This document shows, in pieces, positions 11,227 to 22,472 of a stretch of DNA of 64,000 nt. The position numbers and the translations under genes are program-made. The first letter of the stretch is position 1; each line of letters starts with the position of its first letter. Below the pieces are notes generated by a model that had not been told where the DNA came from, ran no database searches, and saw only the letters and a list, made by a program, of their open reading frames with translations. Origin of the DNA: Pleurodeles waltl (taxonomy: Eukaryota > Chordata > Amphibia > Caudata > Salamandridae); NCBI RefSeq assembly GCF_031143425.1, contig NC_090445.1, positions 817,672,317 to 817,736,316 of the forward strand, read 5' to 3'.

Positions 11227-13965
11227 ATGTATGAGATGAAACCACCTCCAAGACCCGCACAATTTGAAGCTCTTAATGTTTGGGAATTATTTGCTTGTGA
11301 CAGGATGTCAACTGAATACGGGAACATAATGCAGAAATCAATTAAGACACTTTCAGAAGGTAGATGGGACACAGAGCAGAAAAAATGGAGAGCAGACAGA
11401 TTAGATGGAGTGAGAATGTTTCCAGCTCTTTCAGGTGAAGAAGAAGAAGCAGATACTAAGCCTAAGATGAAAAAGAAACAGACAGCGAAGAAAGAGCAGA
11501 CAACCGAAAATGAAAATAAAAAGGCAGTTGCATACAAGACTAATTCAGGTGATGAATGAATAATTCAGTTATTGATGAATCGTCATGCAGTTGAGTCAGG
11601 ATCAGGACAAAGTATAACCTTGAATGTGCCAACTGCTCCAGTTGCACAGAGCCCGAATCAGAGAGTTTCTGGTACATCTGCTAATACAGTGACACAAGTG
11701 GCCATGGCTTATCCACCAGTTCCGATTGTCAGTACCAATTTAAGTCCAGTTGTAAATAAAATAGTTCCAAGTCCACTTATGAAACAGGTTATGCCAAGTC
11801 CGATTGTGAGTGAGACGGTGTCCTCAACTTGTGTGAATCAGCCCTTTCAAAATTATCCCCAACTCCAAACAATGGCTATGTTCACTCCAGTTCAGTAAAA
11901 ACACTGAATGTTACACAGAGCCAAGCAGGACAGACCTACAATACTGTTTTGACAGTTCAGAATGCTAGAATGATGATTCCGCAGAATCAGACGAATCACA
12001 TTGACAGCTCCTGTGACTATAGATCCAGTTGTTCCCTTGCATGCTTTAGGTAATCCTGGAAGCAATGCCCATTCAGTGAATGTTTCAGCCATTCCCGAAA
12101 CTCCAGTTACATCTGTAGGGATATCACCAATTGATGTGCGGATATCAGTATATTTAAACAATTTGGAGATGGAAAGATTAGCTTCTGTAGTTCAACTTTT
12201 GACACCTACACGAATTGCAGACCCTAACCAGATATTATATCAAGAGGGACCAGTTCATTATGGGAAGTTTCAAAAGGGAACCCCACTTTCTTACATGCCT
12301 ATACCTGATCATATCATGAGTATGCATTTGAGAACCCCACAACCAGGTGTGCCATTGGGAAATAATAATCATTTGCACAGCTTACCAGCACAACACATAG
12401 TGCAGCAGGTGCGACAAATGGCACTGTTATATCAGAAGACACACCAGAGGGAGATGGAATGATAAATGTGCCCAGATTAAAATCAAATGACTTAATTATG
12501 GGAACATTAGACATGGAGCAAATGGAAACATACACAGAGGATGAATTGCGATTCATGTGTAGAGATGTTACTCACCATGTAGGACTGCCTTATGAGAAGT
12601 TAGCAGAATTGGCTGCGATATATGAAGAGGATTTAGAAAATCAACACCTTTGAAGAGAAGTTACAGATTAGAGTTTAGTGCAAAAACACAGCAAACATGA
12701 GATCACCCGGAATAAGAATGTTCATAAAGGAACTGATTACATATATTCAAACTTGGGCTGCACTAGATAAATGGAAAGGCAGATGGGCAAAGTAAAGAGA
12801 TCAGAAGAAGTTGAATCAAAACATGTCTCCAGCAGGGGCAAATCAAGCTGAAGACAATGTAAAAATGATGCCAATGAGGGAGATTGCAAGAAGAGGTTAT
12901 GTGCATTTCCCGTGGACTAGAGGTGACATACTTTCAATTGCCAACGATTACCTGAGACTGAAGGAGAAGCCCATTTAATGGTACAAGCAGATAGAGAGAC
13001 TTGAGAATCTTCCCAAAACGTTTGTGGGAAGATTTTAATACATTGTTTGACACATTGTGGTTCCAGTAGACTTGTGGGTTTAGTGCAAGCGAAGTGTGAA
13101 TTAGCCTGATCATAAACCGCCGAGAGATCCAGTCACAGGTGCGCTGTCTGAAGAGGTGATGAAAAAGTATTATAAGGAGATTGAACTCCTGAAGAAGAAA
13201 GTGTCCCCGAAAGACACTGATTGACAGAAAATTTATGGATTGACACAGGAAACAAAATAGTGGGTTGCTGCTTATTTTGAGAGATTGTTGCAAGATTTCA
13301 AACAGCATAATGGTATACAAAACATTGAGCTGAAAGACATGGGTGATTTTGTATTTAGATCTGTGCAAGGATTGAAAATAGAAATGAGTGACATGATTCA
13401 GAAGAACTTGATTTGTTGGCAGAACAAGCAGATTGATGAGATTCTGCAACACACAAGGTATTGTGGTGATGGCATTGAAATGAGGTAGAAAAGATTGAAC
13501 CAGAAGTTAATGCTGATGAAATTGAAAGCTGCTCAGAAAGGAAATCAGATGTTGGTGTAAATCAGTGGAATGCAAGGTGTGCAACAGCAGGTCAACAAAG
13601 TGCCTCAGTTTAGGGGTAGAGATTGGAAATGTGGTTGATATGAGTCAATGAAAAAGACACATCCATGTTATGCATGCTGAAATTCTGGACATTGGCAACT
13701 GGAATGCCCCTATAATAATATAAATAATTTGGTGCAGAATAGTGGTGTTGTTCAAGCTGTTGGCAATGCACAGATTAAAATCCAGAGATTTCAAAGACCC
13801 CAAGCCCAAAATGTGATTGCTTTCACAAGAGCGTAGCAAATGCAGGTTCCGCAGCAAATGCAGGTTCCACAACAAATGCAGATTCCACAATCCCCAATGA
13901 CACAGCAGCAGGTGATTGTTCCTCAGAAAAGCATGAATCAGAGAGCAAATGCAAATATGGAATAG
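11227..13965 (+). pseudogene. Endogenous retrovirus gag, degenerate
   Basis: A series of plus-strand frames (11227-11559, 11572-11898, 12001-12462, 12459-12653) and then stop-riddled sequence to 13965. The first part has the basic, Lys/Glu-rich tail of a matrix-like region. The middle is Pro/Gln/Val-rich. Later parts (about 12840-13490) have capsid-like helical text including a FPWTRGDI segment. A zinc knuckle of CX2CX4HX4C type lies at about 13666-13710, with an in-frame TGA inside it. A short 18-bp triplication (about 13837-13890) encodes Gln/Met/Val/Pro repeats. Multiple stops and shifts make it non-functional. I infer ERV rather than Gypsy from the protease and env that match it in strand. 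Confidence 0.7.
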
Positions 13966-14585
13966 TTGGTGTCACAGTTTCCCTTAATTGATTTTAGTGA
14001 GAAGGAGTTTTCAGAGACATTTAACAGTGACAGTTCCGATGATGAGGGTTGCTTGTTAGCATCCTTAAAAGTAGATCAATGTGGTCCCTATGTAAATGCC
14101 AATGTTATGGGACACGATGTTTCATTCCTGGTTGTCAGTGGAGCTACACGTTTCAGAGTCAGAACTGTGGAAGTTCCAAATTTGCCCTTGCCAGGAAAAA
14201 TAATTCATGTGATACGGGTAGCAAATAGGCAACTGACAAACCCCATTATAGAACATGTCCCGTTAAAAATAGGTTCCTTTGAGGACAAGCACCAATTTGT
14301 GGTTTGCGATTCAAGCCCTGTAATTCTGCTAGGATGCAATCTTTTATGTAAGCTAAACTGTTCCATTAGATGCACACACCAAGGCCTAGAGATTCAAACA
14401 AATTATGAAGAAGATATGCCCTGTAAAATAATAGAGCTGAATCCACTTGTCACATTGTTCCCAATGATGATACAATGGATTGCAAGAAACAGTTTTACCA
14501 GAAGTTTAGGATTTTTCAGGAAAGGAGATCAGTGTCATAAAAGGAGTTGAGACAGTTACAATAACAAGAAAGCCAAACACAGTAG
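13966..14585 (+). pseudogene. Endogenous retrovirus protease remnant
   Basis: Open plus-strand frame to 14550. It has the retropepsin layout: a GPYVNANVMGHDVSFLV lead-in, the active-site loop at residues 57-59, and a late ILLGCNLLCKL segment matching the family LLGxDLL motif. The catalytic Asp is replaced by Val (codon GTC at 14134-14136), so this copy cannot be active. The frame ends shortly before the Harbinger insertion at 14586. Confidence 0.75.
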
Positions 14586-15469
14586 TGGTGGTCATTACAA
14601 CCCTGGCGGTCGGTGTTAAAGTGGCGGTAAGACCACCAACAGGCCGGCGGAAAAAAAAATGGAATTACGACCGTGGCAGAAACCACCAACATAGACAGCC
14701 ACTTTAACACTCCAACCGCCACGGCGGTACAAACAAACACTGCAGCTGTCACCGCCAACAGACAGGCGAAGGACAATGTACCGCCCACAGTATTACAACC
14801 CACCAATCTGCCACCTTTTTCCGGGTCGGATTCACTGCGAACAAAAACACGGCGGAAACAGGACTTCGAAGGGAAAACGCTCACCTCTGCACACCCCGCG
14901 AGGAACCAGGACGCCATGGAACCAGAGCTCCAGATTTTTCCAGCCTTTATCTTCCTGCTCCTCTACCAGGAGCACCAACTCCGGGGGCGAAGACCACGGT
15001 GAGTACTGCACCTACGACGCAGGGGAGGGAGGAGGGAAAAAACTGTGACACACACACGCAATACGCAACACCCCCACGCCCACCCTCACCCACGACAACA
15101 CACACACCAATACATATTGATACATCACAGTTACACCCCCCAACCCACCTGGAAAAATGCAAGGCCAAAAAGAAATGAGTCAAATGATTGTAATATATTA
15201 AAATTCAGTATTAAAAAAATATATATACACTATAAACAAATATATACACCAATAAAATAAGTCCAAGGTATTCCACCATTAAAGTCCGTGGACCACTGGG
15301 CCCAAAATGCATGGGTGAGGCCCACACAAGATACCCGAACAAGACGGAGAGAACACTGCAGGGGCATCAGATAGAAATAAAACAGGCACCTCAGGGGGAA
15401 GGGAAAGGGTGGGCACCTCAGCCGGTTGAGTGCACAACGCCAAATCCACAAGGGGCCCCCATGCCCACT
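14586..15469. other. Harbinger left end and subterminal region
   Basis: GC-rich, full of GGCGGT/ACCGCC pairs, similar to 41630-41870 of the second copy. From 15040 it becomes CA-rich and then AT-rich (15170-15260). No gene. The second copy lacks everything corresponding to about 14900-20740. Confidence 0.7.
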
Positions 15470-16088
15470 GTTCCATCCTGGGGAGAGCAAAGCCACAGTC
15501 TCTCAAGTCTCTACAGTGGGTGGGTTGCCCACTGTTCAACCCTGGGGAGTGCAATGCCACAGTCTCTCAAGTCTCTCCAGTGGGTTGTTTGCCCACTGCT
15601 CTATCCTGCGGAGTGCAAAGCCACAGTCTCTCAAGTCTCTCCAGTGGGTGGTTTGCCCACTGCTCTATCCTGGGGAGTGCAAAGCCACAGTCTTTCAAGT
15701 CTCTCCAGTGGGTGGTTTGCCCACCGCTCTATCCTGGGGAGTGCAAAGCCACAGTCTCTCAAGACTCTACAGTGGGTGGATTGCCCACTGTTCAATCCTG
15801 GGGAGTGCAAAGCCACAGTCTCTCAACTCTCTTCAGTGGGTGGGTTGCCCACTGTTCAATCCTGTCGAGTGCAAAGCCACAGTCTCTCAAGTCTCTCCAG
15901 TGGGTGGTTTGCCCACTGCTCTATCCTGGGGAGTGCAAAGCCACAGTCTCTCAAGTCTCTTCAGTGGGTAGTTTGCCCACTGCTCTATCCTTGGGAATGC
16001 AAAGCCACAGTCTCCCAAGTCTCTCCAGTGGGTGGTTTGCCCACTGCTCTATCCTGGGGAGTGCAAAGCCACAGTCTCTCAAGTGGAT
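15470..16088. repeat. Minisatellite, 64-bp unit, nearly 10 copies
   Basis: The segment GAGTGCAAAGCCACAGTC recurs every 64 bp with a few substitutions. Because 64 is not a multiple of 3, all three plus-strand frames are open and carry the same words in rotation; these long open frames are not genes. There are no unique spacers, so it is not a CRISPR array. Confidence 0.95.
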
Positions 16089-16440
16089 GTCAGTCTCCAC
16101 TGGTTCTGGAGGGGGCTTTGTGCCCAGAGTGCTTCATCCTGCCAAGGACAGAGGTAGTGGATGTCAATCTCCACTGGTTCTGGAGGGGACTTTGTGCCCA
16201 GAGTGCTTCATCCTGCCAAGGACTGAGGTAGTGGATGTCAATCTCCACTGGTTCTGGAGGGGGCTTGGTGCCCAGAGTGCTTCATTCTGCCAAGGACTGA
16301 GGTAGTGGATGTCAATCTCCACTGGTTCTGGAGGGTGCTTTGTGCCCAGAGTGCTTCATCCTGCCAAGGACTGAGGTAGTGGATGTCAATCTCCACTGGT
16401 TCTGGAGGGGGCTTGGTGCCCAGAGTGCTTCATCCTCCTC
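16084..16440. repeat. Minisatellite, 74-bp unit, about 4.8 copies
   Basis: Unit starts at TGGATGTCAATCTCCACTGG and returns at about 16158, 16232, 16306 and 16380. Directly follows the 64-bp array. Confidence 0.95.
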
Positions 16441-16531
16441 GTGGCGGCCTCAGTAGCATCAGAGCTTTTTGCGCTCATGGGCCTGCACTGCTTGTGGCAG
16501 CGGTGTCCTTTGCAGCGGTGCTTGTGGCAGC

Positions 16532-16880
16532 GGTGTCCTTGGCAGCGGTTCAGCTGCTGGCGGTCCTGTCTGTGGCAGTGGGGCTGCTGGCGGTCGCCTC
16601 CTGGGCAGCGGGGCTGCTGCTGGCAGTCCTGTCTGTGGCAGTAGGGCTGCTGGCGGTCGCCTCCTGGGCAGTGGGGCTGCTGCTGCCAGTCCTGTCTGGG
16701 GCAGTGGGTGTGCTGGCGGTCGCCTCCTGGGCAGCGGGGCTGCTGCTGGCGGTCCTGTCTGTGGCAGTGGGGCTGCTGGCGGTCGCCTCCTGGGCAGCAG
16801 GGCTGCTGCTGGCAGTCCTGTCTGGGGCAGTGGTTGTGCTGGCGGTCGCCTCCTGGGCAGTGGGGCTGATGGCGGTCTTC
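16532..16880 (-). repeat. In-frame coding minisatellite, 63-bp unit
   Basis: CGCCTCCTGGGCAG (plus strand) recurs exactly every 63 bp (16595, 16658, 16721, 16784, 16847). On the minus strand this is 21 codons per unit, giving AQEATAS and TDRTASSSP repeats in the C-terminal tail of the second Myb-like protein. The plus-strand hydrophobic-looking frames are a by-product. Confidence 0.9.
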
Positions 16881-18896
16881 TCCGCCATGCTGATCTTCCC
16901 AGACTTGCCAGATTTCTTGTGCCCCTTCCCTACCTCGGAAGGTGTCGCAGCTGTCTTCACAATCCCAACTGTAGCCCTGGGAGCGGCTTTGGTGGCTGGT
17001 GTCTTCCCCCTCTCCTGCCGGGCACTGGACAACTTTTGATGCTTGACAGGTGGGGGACTGTCCGTGCTATCGCTTCTTGCCACACTGCCTGCCCTGCCGC
17101 CTGGTGCACTCCATAATCCGTTGACTACTGGCACCACTGGTTCCGCCGATGTTGTGGCTGAGGTGCTAGGTTGGGACCTGGAGAGTCGGGCCCTAGGAGA
17201 TTGACGGGGTGGGGGAGGTGAGGGAAAGAGGTGAAGGTTGGACAGGAAACGTTTCTTAGGAACACTGGGACGGGTAGATGGAGGGGGTTTGGGAGTGGAG
17301 GAAGAGGTAGTGGTCGTAGGAGGTGTACTTTTGCTGACTTTGGGTGAAGGTGCATGGGCTGGAGGCTGTCGTGAGGTGGATGGCTGTTGGGTGGGTGTGT
17401 GGCTGCGTTTGTGTACCTTGGGAGGTGGCCTCACAGACACCCTGGGAGAGGACACAGGGGATGTGTGAATGGTAGTGGGGTGGTGAGTGCACGTGAGCGG
17501 GATGTGGTGGTAAGTGTGCTGGTGATGGACGTAGTGGCTGAAGATGTAGTGCATGCAGGTGTGAGTGGAGACGAGACAGGGAGGGATGAGGGAGACGAGG
17601 AGGATGGGGACACAGTGGAGGCAGTGGATGTTGGTATGTCTGCATGTGTGTGATGCTTACGTGAGTGCCTGTGGGATGTGTGGTACTTATGATTGCCTGC
17701 GCTTCCTTTGTGTGTTGAGGTATGTGCATGCTGGTCAGATGGTGTGCTTGGGATAGGCTGAGGTACAGGGGTTTGGGTCCGGGTGGAGGTAATTGGAGGG
17801 AGGAGGCTAGAGACTGGGACAATGGCTGCCATCAGTGCTGAGGCCAGAGTCTGAAAAGCTTGCTGAAGGGCTGCCTGACCAGAATGAATGCCCTCCAGGA
17901 ATGCATTGGTTTGTTGCAACTGCCTAATGCTAATGCACACAAGTACAGGGAGACCACAAAAAGAGGGGGGGGGAAGACAGAAGAAAGACATGTTGAGTGC
18001 ATGCAATACCGCTACAGATGGCAGACACGACAGACACAGAAGCCCCCTGCACTACGCCGCGCACTTGGGGTCCACTATTCAATCCCTGGGACATGGCTTA
18101 CAAGGCTATGGACGATTTCTGTACACATGGATGGCACAGGAGCCTGACTAGGTGTAGTTGGCACTGTACCCAGGTGGGGTGGGGTGCCACAGGGTCTGCC
18201 TGAAAAAGGGGACTTAACTAGCAAACTCGCCCTGGCCTAGGGGAACCCACAGCCCACCTCCCCCACCCAGACACCTACAATGTGCACTGAATCAGCTGAA
18301 TGAGAGTGTACTCACCCCCTTGTTGCTGCTGTGATGCCCTCAAGTGCCCATCCAACTCCAGGTACGCCACCGCCAGGATCCTGAACATCAGGGGGGTCAT
18401 AGTGCGACGGGCACCCCTCCCACGTTGGGAGACCATCCTCAGCTGGACCTCCTCCGTCTTCTTGCTCCAGAGGCGAATGTCCTCCCATCTTTTCCAGCAG
18501 TGGGTGCTCCGTCTGTGGTAGACCCCCAGGGTCCGGACTTCCTTGGCGATGACACGCCAAATATCCTTCTTCTGGTGGGCGCTGACCTACAGGAATTGTA
18601 CAGGGGAAAAAGAGAAGTTATTACCAACTGCACCGTCACAGTCATTGGCCCGCATCCCTACCCTTGCCATATGGCACATGCACTCACCGTCGTTTCATGC
18701 ATGGCTCATTCTCCCCCCATATCTTTCATCCACACCACTCCACACAGGCATTGCCCATACAGCATGCTCCCAGTGTACTTACCTGTTTGTCTTGAGGACT
18801 GTAGAGTAGCGTGTACTGGGGAAGGACCGCATCCACGAGTTTCTCCAACTCCTCCGTGGTGAAGGCAGAGGCCCTTTCCCCAGACGCACGAGCCAT
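16550..18896 (-). pseudogene. Second Myb/SANT-like Harbinger gene, multi-exon
   Basis: Exon 1 is 18896-18783: ATG, then an N-terminal SANT-like helix (FTTEELEKLVDAVLPQY), ending at a GTAAGT donor. Exon 2 is 18586-18316, after a TGTAG acceptor and ending at a GTGAGT donor. It has DIWRVIAKEVRTLG and CWKRWEDIRLW, matching the tryptophan-bearing helices of Myb/SANT (trihelix) domains; 128 codons in the two exons. Exon 3, from about 17920 down, begins with a coiled-coil-like QLQQTNAFLEGIHSGQAALQQ and continues as a Pro/Ser/Thr-rich tail with basic clusters to a TGA at 16550. The exon 2-3 phase is off by one base and a frame change occurs at about 17450-17480, so this copy is probably broken. It is divergent from the transposase. 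Likely a DNA-binding or targeting factor; function is inferred. Confidence 0.7.
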
Positions 18897-19418
18897 TGTC
18901 TCTTCCAGACTGAGGTCACAGCAGCACTTGCAGTGTAGGTCGTCTCCTGTCGAAGATCAGGTATCGAGTGATTGCACAGAGAGAAAATGGCAGTCACGTC
19001 CGTGGCGGTGCGTACCGTCACTGCCGGCGTACATCGTCATTGGCTCATGGGACCCATAGGGTCCAATGTTAACCAATGCTGAATTGCACCGCGGTCTTCT
19101 ACCGCCGACTGCGACAGTGTACAACGCCAGCGCAGTTACCTCATATCCCATTGTCCCACTTTACAGGTCAGGCAGCCGCCATTTCAGGGGCCCACATGGC
19201 TTTATTTTTAACTGCGTCACACATACCTAGGCCTTGGCTCAACACACATACAGGCAAATTTGGGTTTTATTAAAAGTTTTCTGAGTAAGCTGTGTTTACG
19301 TACCTCAGAGTTGGTTGACTCTGTGCTCGCTGTTCTCCTCCATAGGCACCGTCCGCTGGGGCATGTGAGAAGATGACAGCATCCTCCAGTGTACAGACCA
19401 CTGGTGGACCTGTCGACA
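18897..19418. promoter_or_regulatory. Divergent intergenic region between second Myb-like gene and transposase
   Basis: About 520 bp separate the ATG of the minus-strand Myb-like gene from the likely ATG of the plus-strand transposase. It holds no conserved frame and is the natural place for a shared or back-to-back promoter. No TATA box was recognised. Assignment is by position only. Confidence 0.4.
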
Positions 19419-20484
19419 ATGGAGGAAAGACATGTGATCATCACCTACATGCTTGATCGTGCCACAATCCTGGAACTGTGTGCCCAGTTGGAGCCAGACC
19501 TTATGTCAGCTATCTGCCATCCCACAGGAATCCCCCCTCAAGTGCAGGTGCTGTCAGTACTCCATTTCCTAGCAAGTGGATCTTTTCAAACTACAGTGGC
19601 CATAGCATCAGGGATGTCCCAGCCTATGTTTTCCAATGTGTTGTCCAGAGTGATGTTTGCCCTGCTGAAACACATGCGGAGCTACATCGTTTTCCCTCAG
19701 GTGGAAGATTTGCCTACAGTGAAAGGTGACTTCTATGCCCTGGGACATATCCCCAACATCATAGGTGACATTGATGGGACACATGTGGCCTTGGTGCCCC
19801 CCGCAGGAGTGAACAGCTGTACACAAACCGGAAGAGTTACCATTCGATGAATGTGCAGATGGTGTGTTTGGCAGACCAGTACATCTCCCATGTTAATGCC
19901 AAATTCCCTGGCTCAGTGCATGACACTTACATCCTGCGGAATAGCAGCATCCCTTATGTGATGGGGCAACTCCAGAGGCACCGTGTGTGGCTATTAGGTG
20001 AGCACCTGGAACCAAATTAGTGGGAATAGTTGTCTGGGTCTGGGGATATCCCTAAGCCTAAGAGTTAGTGTGTGTCTAACAGTTGTCCCTCGCCATTTGC
20101 AGGTGACTTTGGTTACCCCAACCTGTCATGGCTACTGACCCCAGTGAGGAGTCCCAGGACAAGGGCAGGGGAACGCTACAATGAGGCCCATGGGCGAACT
20201 AGGAGGATTATAGAGCGGACCTTCAGCCTCGTGAAGGTCAGGTTCCGATGCCTACATATGACAGGTGGTTCCCTATTCTACTCACCAAAGAAGGTTGCCA
20301 GATCATCATGGCCTGCTGTATGCTTCACAACTTGGCTTTGCGACGACAGGTGCCTTTTCTGCAGGAGGATGGTCCAGATGGAGGTGTTGTGGCAGCTGTG
20401 GAGCCTGTGGACAGTGAAGACCAGGAAGCAGAAGAAGAGGACATCGACAACAGGAACTCTGTGATCCTGCAATACTTCCAGTGA
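19419..20484 (+). pseudogene. HARBI1-type DDE transposase, two frameshifts
   Basis: Two exons. Exon 1 (ATG at 19419 to 19997) has the N-terminal helix-rich region, then the first catalytic Asp in DIDGTHVALVPP (codon 19773-19775) and, after a one-base loss in a C-run near 19800, the second Asp in SVHDTYILRN (codon 19922-19924). The intron is 19998-20102 (GTGAGC...TTTGCAG). Exon 2 (20103-20484) has the catalytic Glu in RRIIERTFS (codon 20213-20215), a second one-base loss near 20293, then an ACCMLHNLALRR segment and an acidic tail to TGA. All three DDE residues remain. Known role: cuts and joins the element ends, with a Myb-like partner for nuclear import and binding. The upstream GTG at 19389 is in frame but ATG 19419 is a better start. 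Confidence 0.9.
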
Positions 20485-20771
20485 GACACAGGTAAGAAGA
20501 CAAACCTGCCTGCTACATGTACTTTAACACTACTTCCTCTCTACTGTCTGTCCTTTTCACCCAGTGTATGGTCACTGAGTTTTCACTTTCCCTTACGATT
20601 TCACAGATGTGGGTCCCACTGTGTGGCATCTGCTTTGTTTCCTCATGGACTAGAGCTGTGTGAAATAGGTATGTTGACATTACATTTGAAAGAGCATTTT
20701 GTCACTAAAATTGCTAATACACTAATTCGAAATCACAGACAGACTCCAGATTGTTTTGTGCTTTAAGGGTG

Positions 20772-20777
20772 TTTATT
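20772..20777 (-). terminator. Poly(A) signal of the first Myb-like gene
   Basis: AATAAA on the minus strand about 190 bp after the stop of the Myb-like gene. The equivalent AATAAA is kept in the second copy at 41992-41997. Confidence 0.7.
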
Positions 20778-20963
20778 TAAGTGCTCAATATTGGAGGGGG
20801 TTGTAAAATGGTGAGGGGTGATGGTGGAGGAATGTCCATGGCAGAGTCCAGTCTATTAGTCTAACAGGCGCATTGTCCAAAGGGGCATAGGAAGTGGAGC
20901 TGGGGCAGTTTGAGGATGGACAGGGTGACAAGGTGGGACAAACGGATAACAATCAGGGTGATC

Positions 20964-22472
20964 TCATTTCTTGGTGGCGGTCTTGGCATCGTTCGCTGTT
21001 GTTGTCCTGGATCTCAGGGACTGTTTGTGGGGTGGTTCTCCATCTGCAGGGGGTGGGATGCTGATGTGGTGGTCCGGTGGAGGTGCCTCCTGTCCACTAG
21101 CGCCGGCGGAGGTGGTGGGCAGTTCATCGTCCAGGCTAGTGTCAGGGGCCCCTTGTTGTGCCACAGTGTCCCTTCTGGTGTGAAAGACGTCCTTCAGCAC
21201 CCTTACGATGGTGCCCAGGGTGGAATTGATGGATTTGAGTTCCTCCCTGAAGCTCAAATACTGTTCCTCCTGCAGCCGCTAGGTCTCCTGAAACTTAGCC
21301 AGTACAGTTGCCATCGTCTCCTGGGAATGGTGGTAAGCTCCCATGATGTTGGAGAGAGCCTCGTGGAGAGTGGGTTCCCTGGGCCTGTCCTCCCCCTGTC
21401 ACACAGCAGCCCTCCCAGTTCCCCTGTGTTCCTGGGCCTCTTTCCCCTGAACCGTGTGCCCACTGCCACTGCCCCCAGGTCCCTGTTGTTGTTGGGGTGG
21501 TGGGTTAGCCTGGGTTCCCTATAGTGGTGGACACACTGCTGCTTGACGTGTCCTGGGGACAGAGGTATGGGCCCGCTGGGTGGGTGCTGTGCTGGTGTTT
21601 CCAGAGGGAGGAAGCTCTGTAGTGGCCTGTGCCAGTGTGAGCCGACTGTCCCAAGGTCCCAGATGGGCCGGGCTGGTCATCTAGATCCAGTTGGACAGAG
21701 CTGCTGTCATCACTGTGGGCCTCTTCTGTGGGTGGAGTGGACATATCTGGACCCTCCTGTCCGGTGACGTTGGGAAGGGGTCCTGCAGGGGTGTAAAGGC
21801 ATGATTATTGCATCTGTATGTGCCATGGTGTGCAATGGGTGGGTGACCGTGTACACCAGTGCTTGCATTCCTGTGTAGGACCTTGTGTGATGATGGTTTA
21901 GGGGGGTGTATGGGTATGTGCAGTGGCCATGCATTGGTGATGGGTGTTCATGCTTTGGGACCTGCATTTGGGATGGGTGGTTTGTGATATTGGGACTTGT
22001 GTGAGGAGTAGGAGTGATGGGGTGAGGACGGGGGTAGGGGTATGTGATGGCATGCAGGAAGGGTGGGGGATGTAATAGTAAAGATTAGACTTACCAGAGT
22101 CCATTCCTCCAGCTACTCCTGCGAGGCCCTCAGGGTGCAGAATAGCCAAGACCTGCTCCTCCCATGTTGTTAGTAGTGGGGCAGTAGGTGGGGGTCCGCT
22201 GCCAGTCCTCTATACCGCAAGGTGGTGTCTGAGACCACAGAACGCACCTTGCCCCGTAGGTCGTTCCACCTCTTCCTGATGTCATCCCTATTTCTTGGGT
22301 GCTGTCCCACTGCGTTGACCCTGTCCACTATTCTTCGGCATAGCTCCATCTTCCTAGCTATGGAGGTGTGCTGCACCTGTGCTCTGAATAGCTGTGGCTC
22401 TACCCGGATGATTTCCTCCACCATGACCCTGAGCTCCTCCTCAGAAAATCTGGGGTGTCTTTGCCGTGCCAT
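20964..22472 (-). pseudogene. First Myb-like Harbinger gene (MADF/SANT partner of transposase)
   Basis: Exon 1 is 22472-22095: ATG, then RFSEEELRVMVEEII, a helix with RKMELCRRIVDRVNAVG, and RDDIRKRWNDLRGKVR, a trihelix Myb/SANT fold; it ends at a GTAAGT donor. The equivalent Trp in the second copy (MELWRR) is Cys here. Exon 2 starts at about 21779 after a CCTGCAG acceptor with an acidic Ser/Asp/Pro linker, and the tail 20964-21257 has a coiled-coil-like stretch (FREELKSINSTLGTIVRVL) and a basic end (LRSRTTTANDAKTATKK) that could be a nuclear signal. Frame changes at about 22190-22210, 21490-21510 and 21260 show decay. It is convergent with the transposase, 480 bp between stops. Known role in Harbinger: binds subterminal DNA and brings transposase to the nucleus. 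Confidence 0.8.

Noticed and set aside
15311..16305. Three overlapping plus-strand frames of 181-306 codons with repeated peptide words
   Set aside because: They are all produced by the 64-bp and 74-bp tandem repeats, which rotate through all frames; no domain and no start context.
15470..16440. Regular direct repeats that could suggest a CRISPR array
   Set aside because: Repeats are contiguous with no unique spacers, and the setting is a vertebrate transposon.
16383..17116. Plus-strand Ala/Leu/Val-rich frame that looks like a membrane protein
   Set aside because: It is the antisense of the Thr/Ala/Ser-rich repeat in the minus-strand Myb-like gene; that strand has the introns and the matching domain.
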